A DNA stretch of 64,000 nt from Mycobacterium fragae (GCF_002102185.1 NZ_LQOW01000025.1:171549-235548), one strand, 5' to 3'. Counted from the stretch's first letter, positions 46,292 to 54,701 are shown. Numbers and translations: made by a program. The notes: generated by a model not told the origin, from the sequence alone.

Positions 46292-47632
46292 ATGACTAGC
46301 GCCCTGACAGCCGCCGATCGGCGCCTCGAACCGGACCGGGTCCACGAGGTGCTGGCCCGCAGCATGCTGATCGACGGCCTGGATCTGGTGCTCGACCTGA
46401 ATCGCTCGGCCGGCTCATATCTGGTCGACGCCCGCGACGGCCGGCGCTACCTCGACATGTTCACGTTCTTCGCGTCGTCGGCGCTGGGCATGAACCACCC
46501 GGCGTTGGCCTATGACGACGCGTTCCGCGAAGAGCTCACCGACGCCGCGGTCAACAAGCCCAGCAACTCCGACGTGTACTCGGTGCCGATGGCCCGCTTC
46601 GTCGAGACGTTCGCCCGCGTCCTGGGCGATCCGGCGCTGCCCCATTTGTTCTTCGTCGACGGCGGTGCGCTGGCGGTGGAGAACGCGCTGAAGGTCGCAT
46701 TCGACTGGAGGAGCCGGTACAACCAGGCGCACGGTATCGACTCGACGCTGGGCACCCGCGTGCTGCATCTGCGCGGGGCTTTTCACGGGCGCAGCGGCTA
46801 CACGCTATCGCTGACCAACAGCAATCCCGTTGCCGTTGAGCGCTTCCCGAAGTTCGACTGGCCACGCATCGACGCGCCTTACCTGCGGCCCGGTGCGGAC
46901 ATCGACGCGCTGGAGGCCGAGTCGCTGCGCCAGGCGCGAGCAGCGTTCGAGGCCCATCCGCACGACATCGCCTGCTTCGTCGCCGAACCCATCCAGGGCG
47001 AGGGCGGCGACCGCCACTTCCGGCCCCAGTTCTTCGCCGCGATGCGAGCGCTGTGCGACGAATACGACGCGCTGATGATCTTCGACGAAGTTCAGACCGG
47101 CTGCGGGTTGACCGGAACCCCTTGGGCCTACCAGCAATTGGGGGTCGCACCCGATGTCGTGGCGTTCGGCAAGAAGACGCAAGTATGCGGGGTGATGGCC
47201 GGACGGCGGGTCGACGAGATCGCCGACAATGTGTTCACGACGGTTTCTCGGCTGAACTCCACCTGGGGCGGCAACCTCACCGATATGGTCCGCGCCCGCC
47301 GCATCCTGGAGGTCATCGAAGTCGAGGAGTTGTTCGACAACGCCGCTGTGAAGGGTCGCTATCTACGTGCGCGGCTCGACGAGCTCGCCGCCGATTTCCC
47401 CACGGTGGTGCTCGACGTGCGCGGCCGCGGCCTGATGTGCGCGTTCAGCTTGCCGACCACCGCCGAGCGTGACGAGTTGATCCGCCGGCTGTGGCAACGC
47501 GGGGTGATCGTGCTGGCCGGCGGCGACGACAGTGTGCGGTTCCGGCCGGCGCTGACCGTCACGCGCGCCGAGATCGACGAGGCGGTTGCCGCAGTTCGGG
47601 AGGTTGGTTTACCGTCGCTGACCACGGGGTAA
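46292..47632 (+). CDS. lat: L-lysine epsilon-aminotransferase Lat
   Basis: A 446-residue PLP enzyme transferring the epsilon-amino group of lysine to 2-oxoglutarate, forming 2-aminoadipate 6-semialdehyde. Seen: LVDARDGRRYLDMFTFFASSALGMNHP, FVDGGALAVENALKVAFDWR (cofactor phosphate site), LRGAFHGRSGYTLSLTN, IFDEVQTGCGLTGTPWAYQQLG with PLP Asp, and VAFGKKTQVCGVMAG with the Schiff-base Lys. In M. tuberculosis it is strongly induced in nutrient starvation. Probably controlled by LrpA through the palindromes just upstream. A SigF-type promoter for the next gene overlaps its stop codon. Confidence 0.95.
   Translation: MTSALTAADRRLEPDRVHEVLARSMLIDGLDLVLDLNRSAGSYLVDARDGRRYLDMFTFFASSALGMNHPALAYDDAFREELTDAAVNKPSNSDVYSVPMARFVETFARVLGDPALPHLFFVDGGALAVENALKVAFDWRSRYNQAHGIDSTLGTRVLHLRGAFHGRSGYTLSLTNSNPVAVERFPKFDWPRIDAPYLRPGADIDALEAESLRQARAAFEAHPHDIACFVAEPIQGEGGDRHFRPQFFAAMRALCDEYDALMIFDEVQTGCGLTGTPWAYQQLGVAPDVVAFGKKTQVCGVMAGRRVDEIADNVFTTVSRLNSTWGGNLTDMVRARRILEVIEVEELFDNAAVKGRYLRARLDELAADFPTVVLDVRGRGLMCAFSLPTTAERDELIRRLWQRGVIVLAGGDDSVRFRPALTVTRAEIDEAVAAVREVGLPSLTTG
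47606..47632 (+). promoter_or_regulatory. SigF-type promoter
   Basis: GGTTT (47606-47610), a 16-base spacer and GGGTAA (47627-47632) match the mycobacterial SigF consensus GGTTT-N15-17-GGGTAT as I remember it. It overlaps the end of lat and lies about 75 bases upstream of the membrane protein gene at 47711. Confidence 0.65.
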
Positions 47633-47710
47633 CCGGGACTCGCGCGCGTCGGCGGCGCGCGACAATGTCGAGGCTCTGCGGCTGGAGACCGCAGGATAGA
47701 GGTTTTGAGG

Positions 47711-48097
47711 ATGCAAACATCACGTCAGCGTTCAGGCGGCGATCGCCTCGGGCAGGACGACAACGAGGTCCACGCCGCCGTCCGGTTCGCAGTTCTGGCC
47801 GCCGTCGCCGGGGTGACATTCCTGATTGTGGCCGCGTTGTGGGCCAGCACCTGCAAGGGCGCGATGGCCCTCGACACCGTGGCCTGCGGGACGCCCCAAC
47901 GAACCATGCTGGCGCTGGGCGCCCCGCTGATCTTGCTGGCGGCGGGGTGTTGGGCATTCGTGCGCACCTATCGCGTCTGGCGCGACCACGGCACCTGGTG
48001 GGCATGGCAAGGCGCCGGCTGGTTTCTGTTGATGCTGATGCTGCTGACGCTCACCATGGGGGCACCGGCAATCGCCGGCCCCGCGCTGACCGGTTGA
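47711..48097 (+). CDS. Small membrane protein of the sigF locus (Rv3289c-like)
   Basis: A 128-residue protein with three hydrophobic segments (about 23-45, 65-85 and 100-122) and a charged N-terminus. ATG 47711 was chosen; AGAGG lies about nine bases upstream. Function unknown; in H37Rv the corresponding gene begins the sigF operon. Here a SigF-type promoter lies just upstream, but the genes that follow are on the other strand, so this gene appears to be transcribed alone. Confidence 0.75.
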   Translation: MQTSRQRSGGDRLGQDDNEVHAAVRFAVLAAVAGVTFLIVAALWASTCKGAMALDTVACGTPQRTMLALGAPLILLAAGCWAFVRTYRVWRDHGTWWAWQGAGWFLLMLMLLTLTMGAPAIAGPALTG

Positions 48098-48116
48098 GGG
48101 CTGCCGGTCTAACCGA

Positions 48117-48428
48117 TCAGGAAATGTCCTGGCGCTGCCGACTGTCCGGATGCGCGGCGCGCCACTGCTCGTCGATCCGGATCACCCGGCGCCGCTCCAC
48201 GAACAGCCATAGCGCTCCGGCGGCCGTGCCGAGCGCCGCGACGAGCACGGTTGTGGCAAGCCACTCGTAATGCTGATAGGCGGCGGCCGCCGCGGTGCTG
48301 ATCATGCCGGACGCTGCGACGGCCAGCAGGATGAACCCGGGCCAAAAGAGGTTGTCCTTCATCGTGATACCGGCGTGCGGTTGCGTCGTCCGGAAATGAT
48401 CGGTCGGATCCTGATGCCTGTCGCCCAC
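48117..48428 (-). CDS. usfY: UsfY-family membrane protein
   Basis: A 103-residue protein with two membrane helices. The N-terminus MGDRHQDPTDHFRTTQPHAGITMKD carries the UsfY signature DPxDHxRTTxPxAG, followed by two helices and a basic cytosolic tail (VERRRVIRIDEQW). GTG 48428 is supported by GGAGG eight bases upstream. UsfY is a SigF-regulated mycobacterial protein of unknown role. I recall it in H37Rv in the same direction as sigF, whereas here it points the opposite way. Confidence 0.75.
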   Translation of the reverse strand: MGDRHQDPTDHFRTTQPHAGITMKDNLFWPGFILLAVAASGMISTAAAAAYQHYEWLATTVLVAALGTAAGALWLFVERRRVIRIDEQWRAAHPDSRQRQDIS

Positions 48429-48493
48429 GACTTCTCCCTCCGTGTCGTGTCCGTCCGTGCCCGGGCCGAGATAACAAAATGCTACTCGGCGCG

Positions 48494-48883
48494 TCAGGTC
48501 GAACCGACCTCATCGTGGGCGAGTATTGCGGGCACAACCGCCCCGATCGTGGTCACCAGCCACACCACAACCGTTGCGGCGACCCAGGATGCAACGCCGT
48601 CGATGTCGAACCCGTCTGTCAAGCCCTCGGCGAGACCCAATGCGACGACGGTTAGTGCCAGGCCGGTGGCGCCGAAGACCAGCGATGCATATGCATGAGG
48701 CAGTCTCAGGATCAACAGCGACAGGATGGCTTGTGCCAGCGAGAACACCACGACTGCGACGATGAACCCGGAGAGCGACATCGAAACGCGGGGAACGACC
48801 CACGCCGCCACCAGCAGTCCGATCGCCCACGATCCCATGAGCACAACTGCTCGCAGCAGAACGTGTGTGATGGCGCTGTTCAT
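48494..48883 (-). CDS. Small four-helix membrane protein (phage-holin-superfamily-IV-like)
   Basis: A 129-residue protein with four membrane helices (about 7-27, 35-58, 63-85 and 98-122). The arrangement and motifs WAIGLLVAAWVVPRVSMSLSGFIVAVVVFSLAQAILSLLILRLP resemble the small actinobacterial family annotated as phage holin family/superfamily IV 4-TM, mostly encoded near stress genes. No lysis gene is nearby, so a membrane-stress role is more likely than phage lysis. It lies between two other minus-strand genes and is probably part of one operon. Confidence 0.7.
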   Translation of the reverse strand: MNSAITHVLLRAVVLMGSWAIGLLVAAWVVPRVSMSLSGFIVAVVVFSLAQAILSLLILRLPHAYASLVFGATGLALTVVALGLAEGLTDGFDIDGVASWVAATVVVWLVTTIGAVVPAILAHDEVGST

Positions 48884-48892
48884 GGCAACAAG

Positions 48893-49099
48893 TTACTCCC
48901 GGTACTCGTCGCGGTCGTCGTCGGCGACTTCTTGCCGCTGTTCACGCCAATCCGGCGCGTTGGCCTCCATCGGAGGCTCGACCGGCAGGTCAACCGGGTC
49001 CACCGACGGTTCTCCCGGCGTGGTTTCCTGCTCTTGCTCGACGGCGTCGGCAATGGGAATCTCATCGGAGATATTGTCGCGCTCGTGCATGATGCTCAC
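48893..49099 (-). CDS. Small acidic protein, 68 residues
   Basis: An acidic, Pro/Glu-rich, probably disordered protein (DEIPIADAVEQEQETTPGEP, ending WREQRQEVADDDRDEYRE). Starts are GTG 49099 or ATG 49090; AGGGG precedes. It ends nine bases before the next membrane gene. No family is assigned; such small acidic proteins are common in SigF/stress regulons of mycobacteria. Probably co-transcribed with the genes on either side. Confidence 0.55.
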   Translation of the reverse strand: MSIMHERDNISDEIPIADAVEQEQETTPGEPSVDPVDLPVEPPMEANAPDWREQRQEVADDDRDEYRE

Positions 49100-49120
49100 C
49101 TGCCCCTGGATCAGGCCCCG

Positions 49121-49148
49121 GGTTTTACCCGCCGAGGCTAGCGGGTAC
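49121..49148 (+). promoter_or_regulatory. Strong SigF-type promoter toward rsbW-sigF
   Basis: GGTTT (49121-49125), a 17-base spacer and GGGTAC (49143-49148) fit the SigF consensus fully on the plus strand. It points toward rsbW-sigF about 280 bases downstream, so sigF would be autoregulated with a long leader. The leader runs antisense through the 49-residue gene on the minus strand. Confidence 0.65.
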
Positions 49149-49193
49149 TTGCTCTAGACCATGATGAGTTTCACGGCGGCCGACTATGCCGCG

Positions 49194-49343
49194 CTACCCG
49201 AGCATCGGGGAAAGAATCACAAAGGCAATAACATAGACGCCTACTGCGACCAAGACCAAGACGACCAGGGTGGTGACGGCGATCAGCGCGGTGCGCCGAA
49301 CTCGGCGCGTGCGCTGGACATCCGTTGTTTCACTCCCACCCAT
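49194..49343 (-). CDS. Small single-span membrane protein, 49 residues
   Basis: A short minus-strand gene: basic cytosolic N-terminus (TTDVQRTRRVRR), then one long hydrophobic helix (about 19-44) and a short tail. ATG 49343 was preferred over ATG 49355 because a SigF-type promoter on the same strand ends at 49354, which would place the start site just upstream of 49343. Likely the first gene of a minus-strand stress operon (49-residue protein, 68-residue protein, membrane protein, usfY). Function unknown. Confidence 0.6.
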   Translation of the reverse strand: MGGSETTDVQRTRRVRRTALIAVTTLVVLVLVAVGVYVIAFVILSPMLG

Positions 49344-49352
49344 GGCGGGTGG
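49327..49352 (+). promoter_or_regulatory. Weaker SigF-like promoter close to rsbW
   Basis: GTTT (49327-49330), a 16-base spacer and GGGTGG (49347-49352) partly match the SigF consensus on the plus strand, with rsbW 75 bases downstream. It abuts the -10 of the minus-strand promoter (49354-49359), so the two would compete. Confidence 0.35.
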
Positions 49353-49353
49353 C

Positions 49354-49379
49354 ATACCCGGTCGCCATCATGACTAACC
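49354..49379 (-). promoter_or_regulatory. SigF-type promoter of the minus-strand stress genes
   Basis: On the minus strand, GGTTA (49379-49375), a 15-base spacer and GGGTAT (49359-49354) match the SigF pattern. The start site would fall a few bases before ATG 49343, giving a nearly leaderless transcript. Confidence 0.6.
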
Positions 49380-49426
49380 CAGTCGAGCGCAGGGGTAGTC
49401 TCGGTCCAATATTGCTGGGAGGCCAC

Positions 49427-49867
49427 ATGACCGCTGCTGAACAGCCAGGAAAAATCCTGCAGCGCGGTGACCGCGCGGTCGAACTCAGGGTTGCCGCACG
49501 GTTGGAGAATCTGGCGATGCTGCGCACCTTGGTCGGCGCGGTCGGCACTTTCGAGGATCTTGATTTCGACGCGGTGGCTGATCTTCGCCTGGCGGTGGAC
49601 GAGGTGTGTACCCGGTTGATTCGCTCCGCCGCCCCGGATGCCGCGCTCGCGATCGTCGTCGATCCGCGAGACGACGAGCTTGTTGTAGAGGCGTCAACGA
49701 TGTGCGAGAACTACGACGTGGTGACGCCCGGCAGCTTCAGTTGGCACGTGCTGACTTCGCTGGCCGACGATGTACAGACGTTCCACGACGGTCGCGACCC
49801 GGGCGACGGGCTCGGCGGCCTCTTCGGCATCACCTTGACCACCCGGCGGGGGAGCTCCGCCAGGTGA
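49427..49867 (+). CDS. rsbW: Anti-sigma-F factor RsbW (UsfX)
   Basis: A 146-residue GHKL/HATPase-type anti-sigma factor that binds and holds SigF. VELRVAARLENLAMLRTLVGAVGTFEDLDFDAVADLRLAVDEVCTRLI shows the N-box Glu/Asp region; the G-box appears reduced (DGLGGLFGITL), as in M. tuberculosis UsfX. ATG 49427 is supported by GGGAGG eight bases upstream; an earlier frame start at 49325 is unlikely. Its stop overlaps the sigF GTG (GTGA), coupling the two. Confidence 0.93.
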   Translation: MTAAEQPGKILQRGDRAVELRVAARLENLAMLRTLVGAVGTFEDLDFDAVADLRLAVDEVCTRLIRSAAPDAALAIVVDPRDDELVVEASTMCENYDVVTPGSFSWHVLTSLADDVQTFHDGRDPGDGLGGLFGITLTTRRGSSAR

Positions 49868-50652
49868 CAGCTCGTGCTGTCGGCGGTTCTGCGTCACGTC
49901 CCAACGAATATGCCGACGTTCCGGACATGTTTCGGGAGCTGGCGAGTCTCGACCGCGGCTCCCCGGAATTCCAGCGCCAGCGGGACAAGATAACCGAGCG
50001 CTGCCTGCCGTTGGCCGATCACATCGCCCGCCGCTTCGAGGGCCGTGGCGAGCCACGCGACGACCTGGTGCAGGTTGCCCGCGTGGGACTGGTCAATGCG
50101 GTCGCCCGCTTCGACGTCGACGCTGGCTCGGACTTCGTCTCCTTTGCGGTGCCCACCATCATGGGTGAGGTCCGTCGGCATTTCCGCGACAACAGCTGGT
50201 CAGTCAAGGTCCCGCGGCGTTTGAAAGAACTGCATCTACGGCTGGGCACCGCGACAGCCGATCTCTCGCAACGGCTTGGCCGCGCACCCACCGCGACCGA
50301 GCTGGCCGATGAACTCGATATGGACCGCGTCGAGGTGATCGAGGGTCTGGTGGCCGGCAGCTCTTACAACACGCTGTCCATCGACAGCGGCGGCGGCAGC
50401 GGTGACGACGACGCACGCGCCATCGCGGACACGCTGGGCGATGTGGACGCGAGTCTCGAGCGGATCGAGAATCGCGAGGCGTTACGACCGCTGCTCAATG
50501 CGTTGCCGGAGCGCGAAAGAACCGTGTTGGTACTCAGGTTCTTCGAATCGATGACGCAAACGCAGATCGCCGAACGGGTCGGAATTTCACAGATGCACGT
50601 GTCGCGTCTGCTCGCCAAGTCGCTAGCGCGACTGCGAGACCAGCTGGAGTAG
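49864..50652 (+). CDS. sigF: Stress and stationary-phase sigma factor SigF
   Basis: A 262-residue sigma factor of the SigB/SigF type with regions 2, 3 and 4: ADHIARRFEGRGEPRDDLVQVARVGLVNAVARFD, PTIMGEVRRHFRDNSWSVKVPRRLKELHLRL, and the region-4 HTH ESMTQTQIAERVGISQMHVSRLLAKSL. GTG start inside the rsbW stop. It directs stress, pigment and envelope genes in mycobacteria. Its 3' end overlaps an anti-anti-sigma gene on the other strand by 30 bases, giving a compact RsbW-SigF-STAS control module. Confidence 0.96.
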   Translation: MTARAVGGSASRPNEYADVPDMFRELASLDRGSPEFQRQRDKITERCLPLADHIARRFEGRGEPRDDLVQVARVGLVNAVARFDVDAGSDFVSFAVPTIMGEVRRHFRDNSWSVKVPRRLKELHLRLGTATADLSQRLGRAPTATELADELDMDRVEVIEGLVAGSSYNTLSIDSGGGSGDDDARAIADTLGDVDASLERIENREALRPLLNALPERERTVLVLRFFESMTQTQIAERVGISQMHVSRLLAKSLARLRDQLE

Positions 50653-51078
50653 CGGGGCCCGCTCGCGGTCCTCGCCGCGGACCGCCGCCACCGACTCAGC
50701 GATGGGCAGCGTGTTGTCCGGATCGCAGATCCGGAGCAACCGCGAAACCGCCTTGCTCGGCACCACGGACCACTGCACGCCACCGCCGGCGCACCGGACG
50801 TTGATGGTGTGCAGGGCCGAAAAGCCTGAAGTCCCAAAGAATTCCACCCCGCGCAAATCCAAGATCACCGGCCCCGAGTGAGCAGTGCAGCGCTGCACGT
50901 ACTCGGCGAGCTGATTGGCGTTGGATGCGTCTATTTCGCCGTGGGCGCTAACTACGGCGGCCGACGATTCCCAGCGCGCAGTGAATCGGACAGTCGGACT
51001 CTCCCACGGCTGGGGCGGAGTTGCGGCGTCTGTTCCGAAGGCCGCGCAAGCAAACTCTGAATGTGTCTTGCCAGACAT
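50623..51078 (-). CDS. STAS-domain anti-anti-sigma factor
   Basis: A 151-residue protein with a STAS domain at about 30-130: VVSAHGEIDASNANQLAEYVQRCTAHSGPVILDLRGVEFFGTSGFSAL. In SpoIIAA-type antagonists the DSSG serine is phosphorylated by the anti-sigma kinase; here the loop reads GTSG, keeping Thr/Ser candidates. The protein may release SigF from RsbW, as RsfA and RsfB do in M. tuberculosis, but those are encoded elsewhere. The overlap with the convergent sigF end suggests a functional link. ATG 51078. Confidence 0.8.
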   Translation of the reverse strand: MSGKTHSEFACAAFGTDAATPPQPWESPTVRFTARWESSAAVVSAHGEIDASNANQLAEYVQRCTAHSGPVILDLRGVEFFGTSGFSALHTINVRCAGGGVQWSVVPSKAVSRLLRICDPDNTLPIAESVAAVRGEDRERAPLLQLVSQSR

Positions 51079-51213
51079 GAGCTGACTCCATCAATCAACG
51101 AGCGTTGTTGCGAAGGATCACGTCAGCGGCTAGAGCCGGGCGCCGGGAGCAACAGCCTCCGCGACGTCAGTGAGCATGATCCGGACGGCTGTGAACTCAA
51201 CCTGCTGTGAACA

Positions 51214-51459
51214 TTACTCCGACCCCGCTGGGCCGACAACTGCGGCGAAGCGCTGCACGGACGCCGCGGCGGCGCTCGCGGCACGGTCGTGACCCACGCG
51301 GACCTGCGTGGTTATGGCGCCGGTTGCCGGATCGAGGGTCACCTTCCCGACCTGCTCGCCCGTCGTTGCCTCGCAGACCGCCCAGGTGTAGGCGTGCTCG
51401 GATGACCAGTCGCGCGGGAGTAAATACCACGCACCCGCATTGATCTGTACGGGATCCAA
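51214..51459 (-). CDS. Small hypothetical protein after accA3, 81 residues
   Basis: An 81-residue frame from TTG 51459, which directly follows the accA3 stop (TAATTG), so it may be translated by re-initiation. It has a compact N-terminus WYLLPRDWSSEHAYTWAVCEATTGEQVGKVTLDPATG, like a small beta-rich domain, and an Ala-rich helical tail. No family is recognised. About 135 bases without a gene separate it from the STAS gene. Confidence 0.5.
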   Translation of the reverse strand: MDPVQINAGAWYLLPRDWSSEHAYTWAVCEATTGEQVGKVTLDPATGAITTQVRVGHDRAASAAAASVQRFAAVVGPAGSE

Positions 51460-53250
51460 TTACTTGATCTCGGCGAGCACCGTGCCCTGCGTTATCGCCG
51501 CACCGGACTCGACCGCGAGCCCGGTGATGGTGCCGTCTTTGTGCGCGGTGACCGGGTTCTCCATCTTCATCGCCTCCAGGACCACCACCAGGTCCCCCGC
51601 GGTGACCTCTTGGCCCTCTTCGACGGCGACCTTCACGACAGTGCCCTGCATGGGCGCGGTCACCGCGTCACCCGAGGCGGCCGCGCCGGCCAGCGCGCCG
51701 CGCTTGCGTGGCTTGGGCTTTTTGCGGATGACACCGGCCGCGTCGCCGCCGCCGTTGGACAACGCGAGATCGGCCGGCAGGGACACCTCGAGCCGTCGAC
51801 CACCGACTTCCACGACGACCTTCTGCCGGGGCCGGGCGTCCTCGTCGAGCGGCTCACCCCCGGTGAACGGCTCGATGGTGTTGTTCCACTCGGTCTCGAT
51901 CCAGCGGGTGTGCACCGAGAAGCCCTTTTCGTCGCCGATGAACGCCGGGTCGCGCACGATGGCCCGGTGGAAGGGGATGACTGTGGCCAGGCCCTCGACC
52001 TCGAACTCTTCCAGCGCGCGACGGGCCCGCGCCAGCGCCTCCTGGCGGGTGCCGCCATACACGATCAGCTTGGCCAGCATCGAGTCGAACTGACCACCGA
52101 TCACGGAGCCCGTCTCCACGCCGGCATCCAGCCGAACCCCCGGGCCCGACGGCGGGTGGAATTTGTTCACCGGGCCCGGCGCCGGCAGGAAGCCGCGTCC
52201 GGCATCCTCGCCGTTGATCCGGAATTCGATGGCATGCCCGCGCGGCGTGGGATCTTCAGTGATGTCCAGCTTCTCGCCGTTGGCGATCCTGAACTGCTGC
52301 AACACCAGGTCGACGCCCGCGGTCTCCTCGGTCACCGGGTGCTCCACCTGCAACCGGGTGTTCACCTCGAGGAACGAGATCAACCCGTCCTGGCCCACCA
52401 GGAACTCCACGGTGCCGGCGCCGTAATAGTGCGCTTCCTTGCAGATCCGCTTGGCCGACTCGTGGATCTCCTTGCGCTGCGCGTCGGTCAAGAACGGCGC
52501 CGGCGCCTCCTCGACCAGCTTCTGGTAGCGCCGCTGCAGCGAGCAGTCGCGGGTGCCGGCGACGACGACGTTGCCGTGCTGGTCGGCGATCACTTGAGCC
52601 TCGACGTGGCGGGGCTTGTCCAGGTAGCGCTCCACAAAACATTCGCCGCGGCCGAACGCCGCAGTCGCCTCGCGCACCGCCGACTCGTAGAGCTCGGGGA
52701 TCTCCTCGAGGGTCCGGGCGACTTTCATGCCTTTGCCGCCGCCGCCGAACGCGGCCTTGATGGCGATCGGCACGCCGTATTCCTTGGCGAAGGCCACCAC
52801 CTCGTCGGCGCCCTTGACCGGGTCGGGCGTACCGGGTACCAGCGGGGCCTGCGCGCGGGCGGCGATATGGCGGGCGGTGACCTTGTCGCCGAGGTCGCGG
52901 ATCGACTGCGGACTCGGCCCGATCCAGATCAAGCCGGCGTCGATCACCGCCTGGGCGAAGTCGGCATTCTCGGACAGAAAGCCGTAGCCGGGGTGAATGG
53001 CGTTGGCGCCGGACTTCTCGGCGGCCTCCAGCAGCTTGCCGAAGTCCAGGTAGGACTCCGCAGAGGTCTGACCACCCAGCGCGAACGCCTCATCGGCCAG
53101 CCGTACGTGCGGCGCGTCGGCGTCGGGCTCCGCGTACACCGCCACGCTGGGCAGGCCGGCATCCTTGGCCGCCCGGATCACCCGGACTGCGATCTCACCG
53201 CGATTGGCGACGAGAACCTTGGAGATCCTCGAGCTGGCGTGACTAGGCAC
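51460..53250 (-). CDS. accA3: Acyl-CoA carboxylase biotin carboxylase/biotin carrier subunit AccA3
   Basis: A 596-residue alpha subunit. Biotin carboxylase domain: [21 protein letters not shown]-grasp loop [28 protein letters not shown]. Biotin carrier domain at the C-terminus with EAMKMENP, where the Lys is biotinylated by BirA (encoded 5 kb away). In M. tuberculosis AccA3 is shared by the AccD4, AccD5 and AccD6 complexes making malonyl-, methylmalonyl- and long-chain carboxyacyl-CoA for mycolic and multimethyl-branched lipids. GTG 53250 is preceded by AGGAGG four bases upstream. Confidence 0.95.
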   Translation of the reverse strand: MPSHASSRISKVLVANRGEIAVRVIRAAKDAGLPSVAVYAEPDADAPHVRLADEAFALGGQTSAESYLDFGKLLEAAEKSGANAIHPGYGFLSENADFAQAVIDAGLIWIGPSPQSIRDLGDKVTARHIAARAQAPLVPGTPDPVKGADEVVAFAKEYGVPIAIKAAFGGGGKGMKVARTLEEIPELYESAVREATAAFGRGECFVERYLDKPRHVEAQVIADQHGNVVVAGTRDCSLQRRYQKLVEEAPAPFLTDAQRKEIHESAKRICKEAHYYGAGTVEFLVGQDGLISFLEVNTRLQVEHPVTEETAGVDLVLQQFRIANGEKLDITEDPTPRGHAIEFRINGEDAGRGFLPAPGPVNKFHPPSGPGVRLDAGVETGSVIGGQFDSMLAKLIVYGGTRQEALARARRALEEFEVEGLATVIPFHRAIVRDPAFIGDEKGFSVHTRWIETEWNNTIEPFTGGEPLDEDARPRQKVVVEVGGRRLEVSLPADLALSNGGGDAAGVIRKKPKPRKRGALAGAAASGDAVTAPMQGTVVKVAVEEGQEVTAGDLVVVLEAMKMENPVTAHKDGTITGLAVESGAAITQGTVLAEIK

Positions 53251-53335
53251 TGCGCCTCCTGTATGGCTGGACGTCCGTCGGTCTCTAAGGGCTGGACTTC
53301 CTAAGAAATCCTCTTACAAGTATGTCGGGGGAAGT

Positions 53336-53791
53336 TTAAGCGCCGCGGTGTGGCGCCGAACCAACCGGTGCCCCATTCGACTCGCGAAGCCGCCGCTTGA
53401 TCCGGGCCAGGATCGCCGACATGCCACGCAGCCGCAAGGGGCTGATCAAGGCCGCCAGGCCCAGATCGGCGTAAAAGTCTTCCGGCACCGCCAGGATCTC
53501 GGCGGCGGGTTGCTCGTCGAGCCCGGCGGCCAGGATCGAGGCGAACCCCCGGGTGGTGGGCGATTCGGCCGGCGCGGAAAAATGCAGCCGCACTCGGTCG
53601 GGATCGCTGGCGTCGACATGCAGGAACAGCGGTGTTTGGCATTCGGACACCGGCTCCATCGCCGCCTCTTGCAGATCGGCGGGTATCGGGGGCAGCTCGT
53701 TGGCGAATTCCAACAACAGCTGTAGCTTGTCCTGGCCCTGGAGTTCGGCGAAGTCGGACACCACCTCGGCCAGCGGCGCGGGCATGCTCAT
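53336..53791 (-). CDS. SufE-family sulfur acceptor protein
   Basis: A 151-residue SufE-like protein. The core [31 protein letters not shown] and the active-site region [14 protein letters not shown] (Cys about 51) are family-typical, followed by [17 protein letters not shown] and [16 protein letters not shown]. SufE accepts persulfide from a cysteine desulfurase. Here it is coupled to sseA (TGATG, one-base overlap), pointing to a joint sulfur-transfer role. ATG 53791. Corresponds to Rv3284 in my memory. Confidence 0.85.
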   Translation of the reverse strand: MSMPAPLAEVVSDFAELQGQDKLQLLLEFANELPPIPADLQEAAMEPVSECQTPLFLHVDASDPDRVRLHFSAPAESPTTRGFASILAAGLDEQPAAEILAVPEDFYADLGLAALISPLRLRGMSAILARIKRRLRESNGAPVGSAPHRGA

Positions 53792-54681
53792 CAGACCGGC
53801 ACGGCCCCCGGCTCTTCACCGGCGACGATCGGGACCCGCACGGTGTTGCCCCATTCCGTCCACGAGCCGTCGTAGTTGCGCACGCCCGGAATGCCCAGCA
53901 GATGCGTGAGCACGAACCAGGTATGGCTGGAGCGCTCGCCGATGCGGCAATACACGATCGTCTTGTCGTCGGGCTCGATGAAGCCGTACAGCTGCTCGAG
54001 TTCGTCGCGGCTGCGGAACCGCCCGCTCTCGTCGGCGGCCTTGCCCCACGGGATCGACACCGCGGTGGGAATGTGACCGGCGCGCAGCGCGCCTTCCTCG
54101 GGGTAGTCGGGCATGTGTGTGCGCTTGCCGGTGTACTCGTCCGGCGATCGCACGTCGATCAAAGGCTCCGAGCCCAGGATGGACAGCACGTCGTCTTTGA
54201 ATGCGCGGATCGGTGCGTCGTTGCGCTGCACGACGGGGTAGCCGCTGGACGTCTTGGTCGGAACCGCAAGGGTGGTCTCACGTCCATCGGAGAGCCACAG
54301 GTCGCGCCCGCCGTTGAGCAGCCGCACGTCCGGGTGGCCGAACAGCGTGAAGACCCACAGCGCGTAGGCGGCCCACCAGTTGCTCTTGTCGCCGTAGATC
54401 ACCACAGTGTCGTCGCGGGCGATGCCCTTGCGGTCCATCAATTCGGCGAACTGCTTGCCGTTGATGTAGTCCCGCACCCTGGGGTCGTTGAGGTCGGTGT
54501 GCCAGTCGACCTTGACGGCGCCGGGAATATGGCCGACGTCGTAAAGCAAGACGTCCTCGTCGGATTCGACGATGGCAAGCCCCGGTTGACCCATGTTGCT
54601 GGCCAGCCAGTCAGCTGTGACCAGGCGCTCCGGGTGGGCGTAGGCGGCCAACGTAGGACTGGGATCTGCAGGCAACGGCAC
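53791..54681 (-). CDS. sseA: Thiosulfate/3-mercaptopyruvate sulfurtransferase SseA (two rhodanese domains)
   Basis: A 296-residue tandem rhodanese. The first domain has an inactive loop (IYGDKSNWW, no Cys); the second carries the active Cys in [34 protein letters not shown] and [14 protein letters not shown] are other rhodanese markers. In M. tuberculosis SseA works with a membrane partner and superoxide dismutase in thiol and oxidant defence. GTG 54681 was chosen by comparison with the 297-residue H37Rv protein; the frame is open to 54789. Coupled with the SufE gene. Confidence 0.92.
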   Translation of the reverse strand: MPLPADPSPTLAAYAHPERLVTADWLASNMGQPGLAIVESDEDVLLYDVGHIPGAVKVDWHTDLNDPRVRDYINGKQFAELMDRKGIARDDTVVIYGDKSNWWAAYALWVFTLFGHPDVRLLNGGRDLWLSDGRETTLAVPTKTSSGYPVVQRNDAPIRAFKDDVLSILGSEPLIDVRSPDEYTGKRTHMPDYPEEGALRAGHIPTAVSIPWGKAADESGRFRSRDELEQLYGFIEPDDKTIVYCRIGERSSHTWFVLTHLLGIPGVRNYDGSWTEWGNTVRVPIVAGEEPGAVPV

Positions 54682-54701
54682 GGTATTGAGCCTACCCAGC
54701 G

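Noticed and set aside
49161..49373. 70-residue plus-strand frame just after the SigF promoter
   Set aside because: Although it begins 13 bases after the -10 box, its composition (Asp/Gln/Gly runs) is that of an antisense frame; the minus-strand 49-residue membrane protein is more convincing.
51541..53304. 587-residue plus-strand frame opposite accA3
   Set aside because: Shadow of AccA3, which carries biotin carboxylase and carrier motifs on the minus strand.
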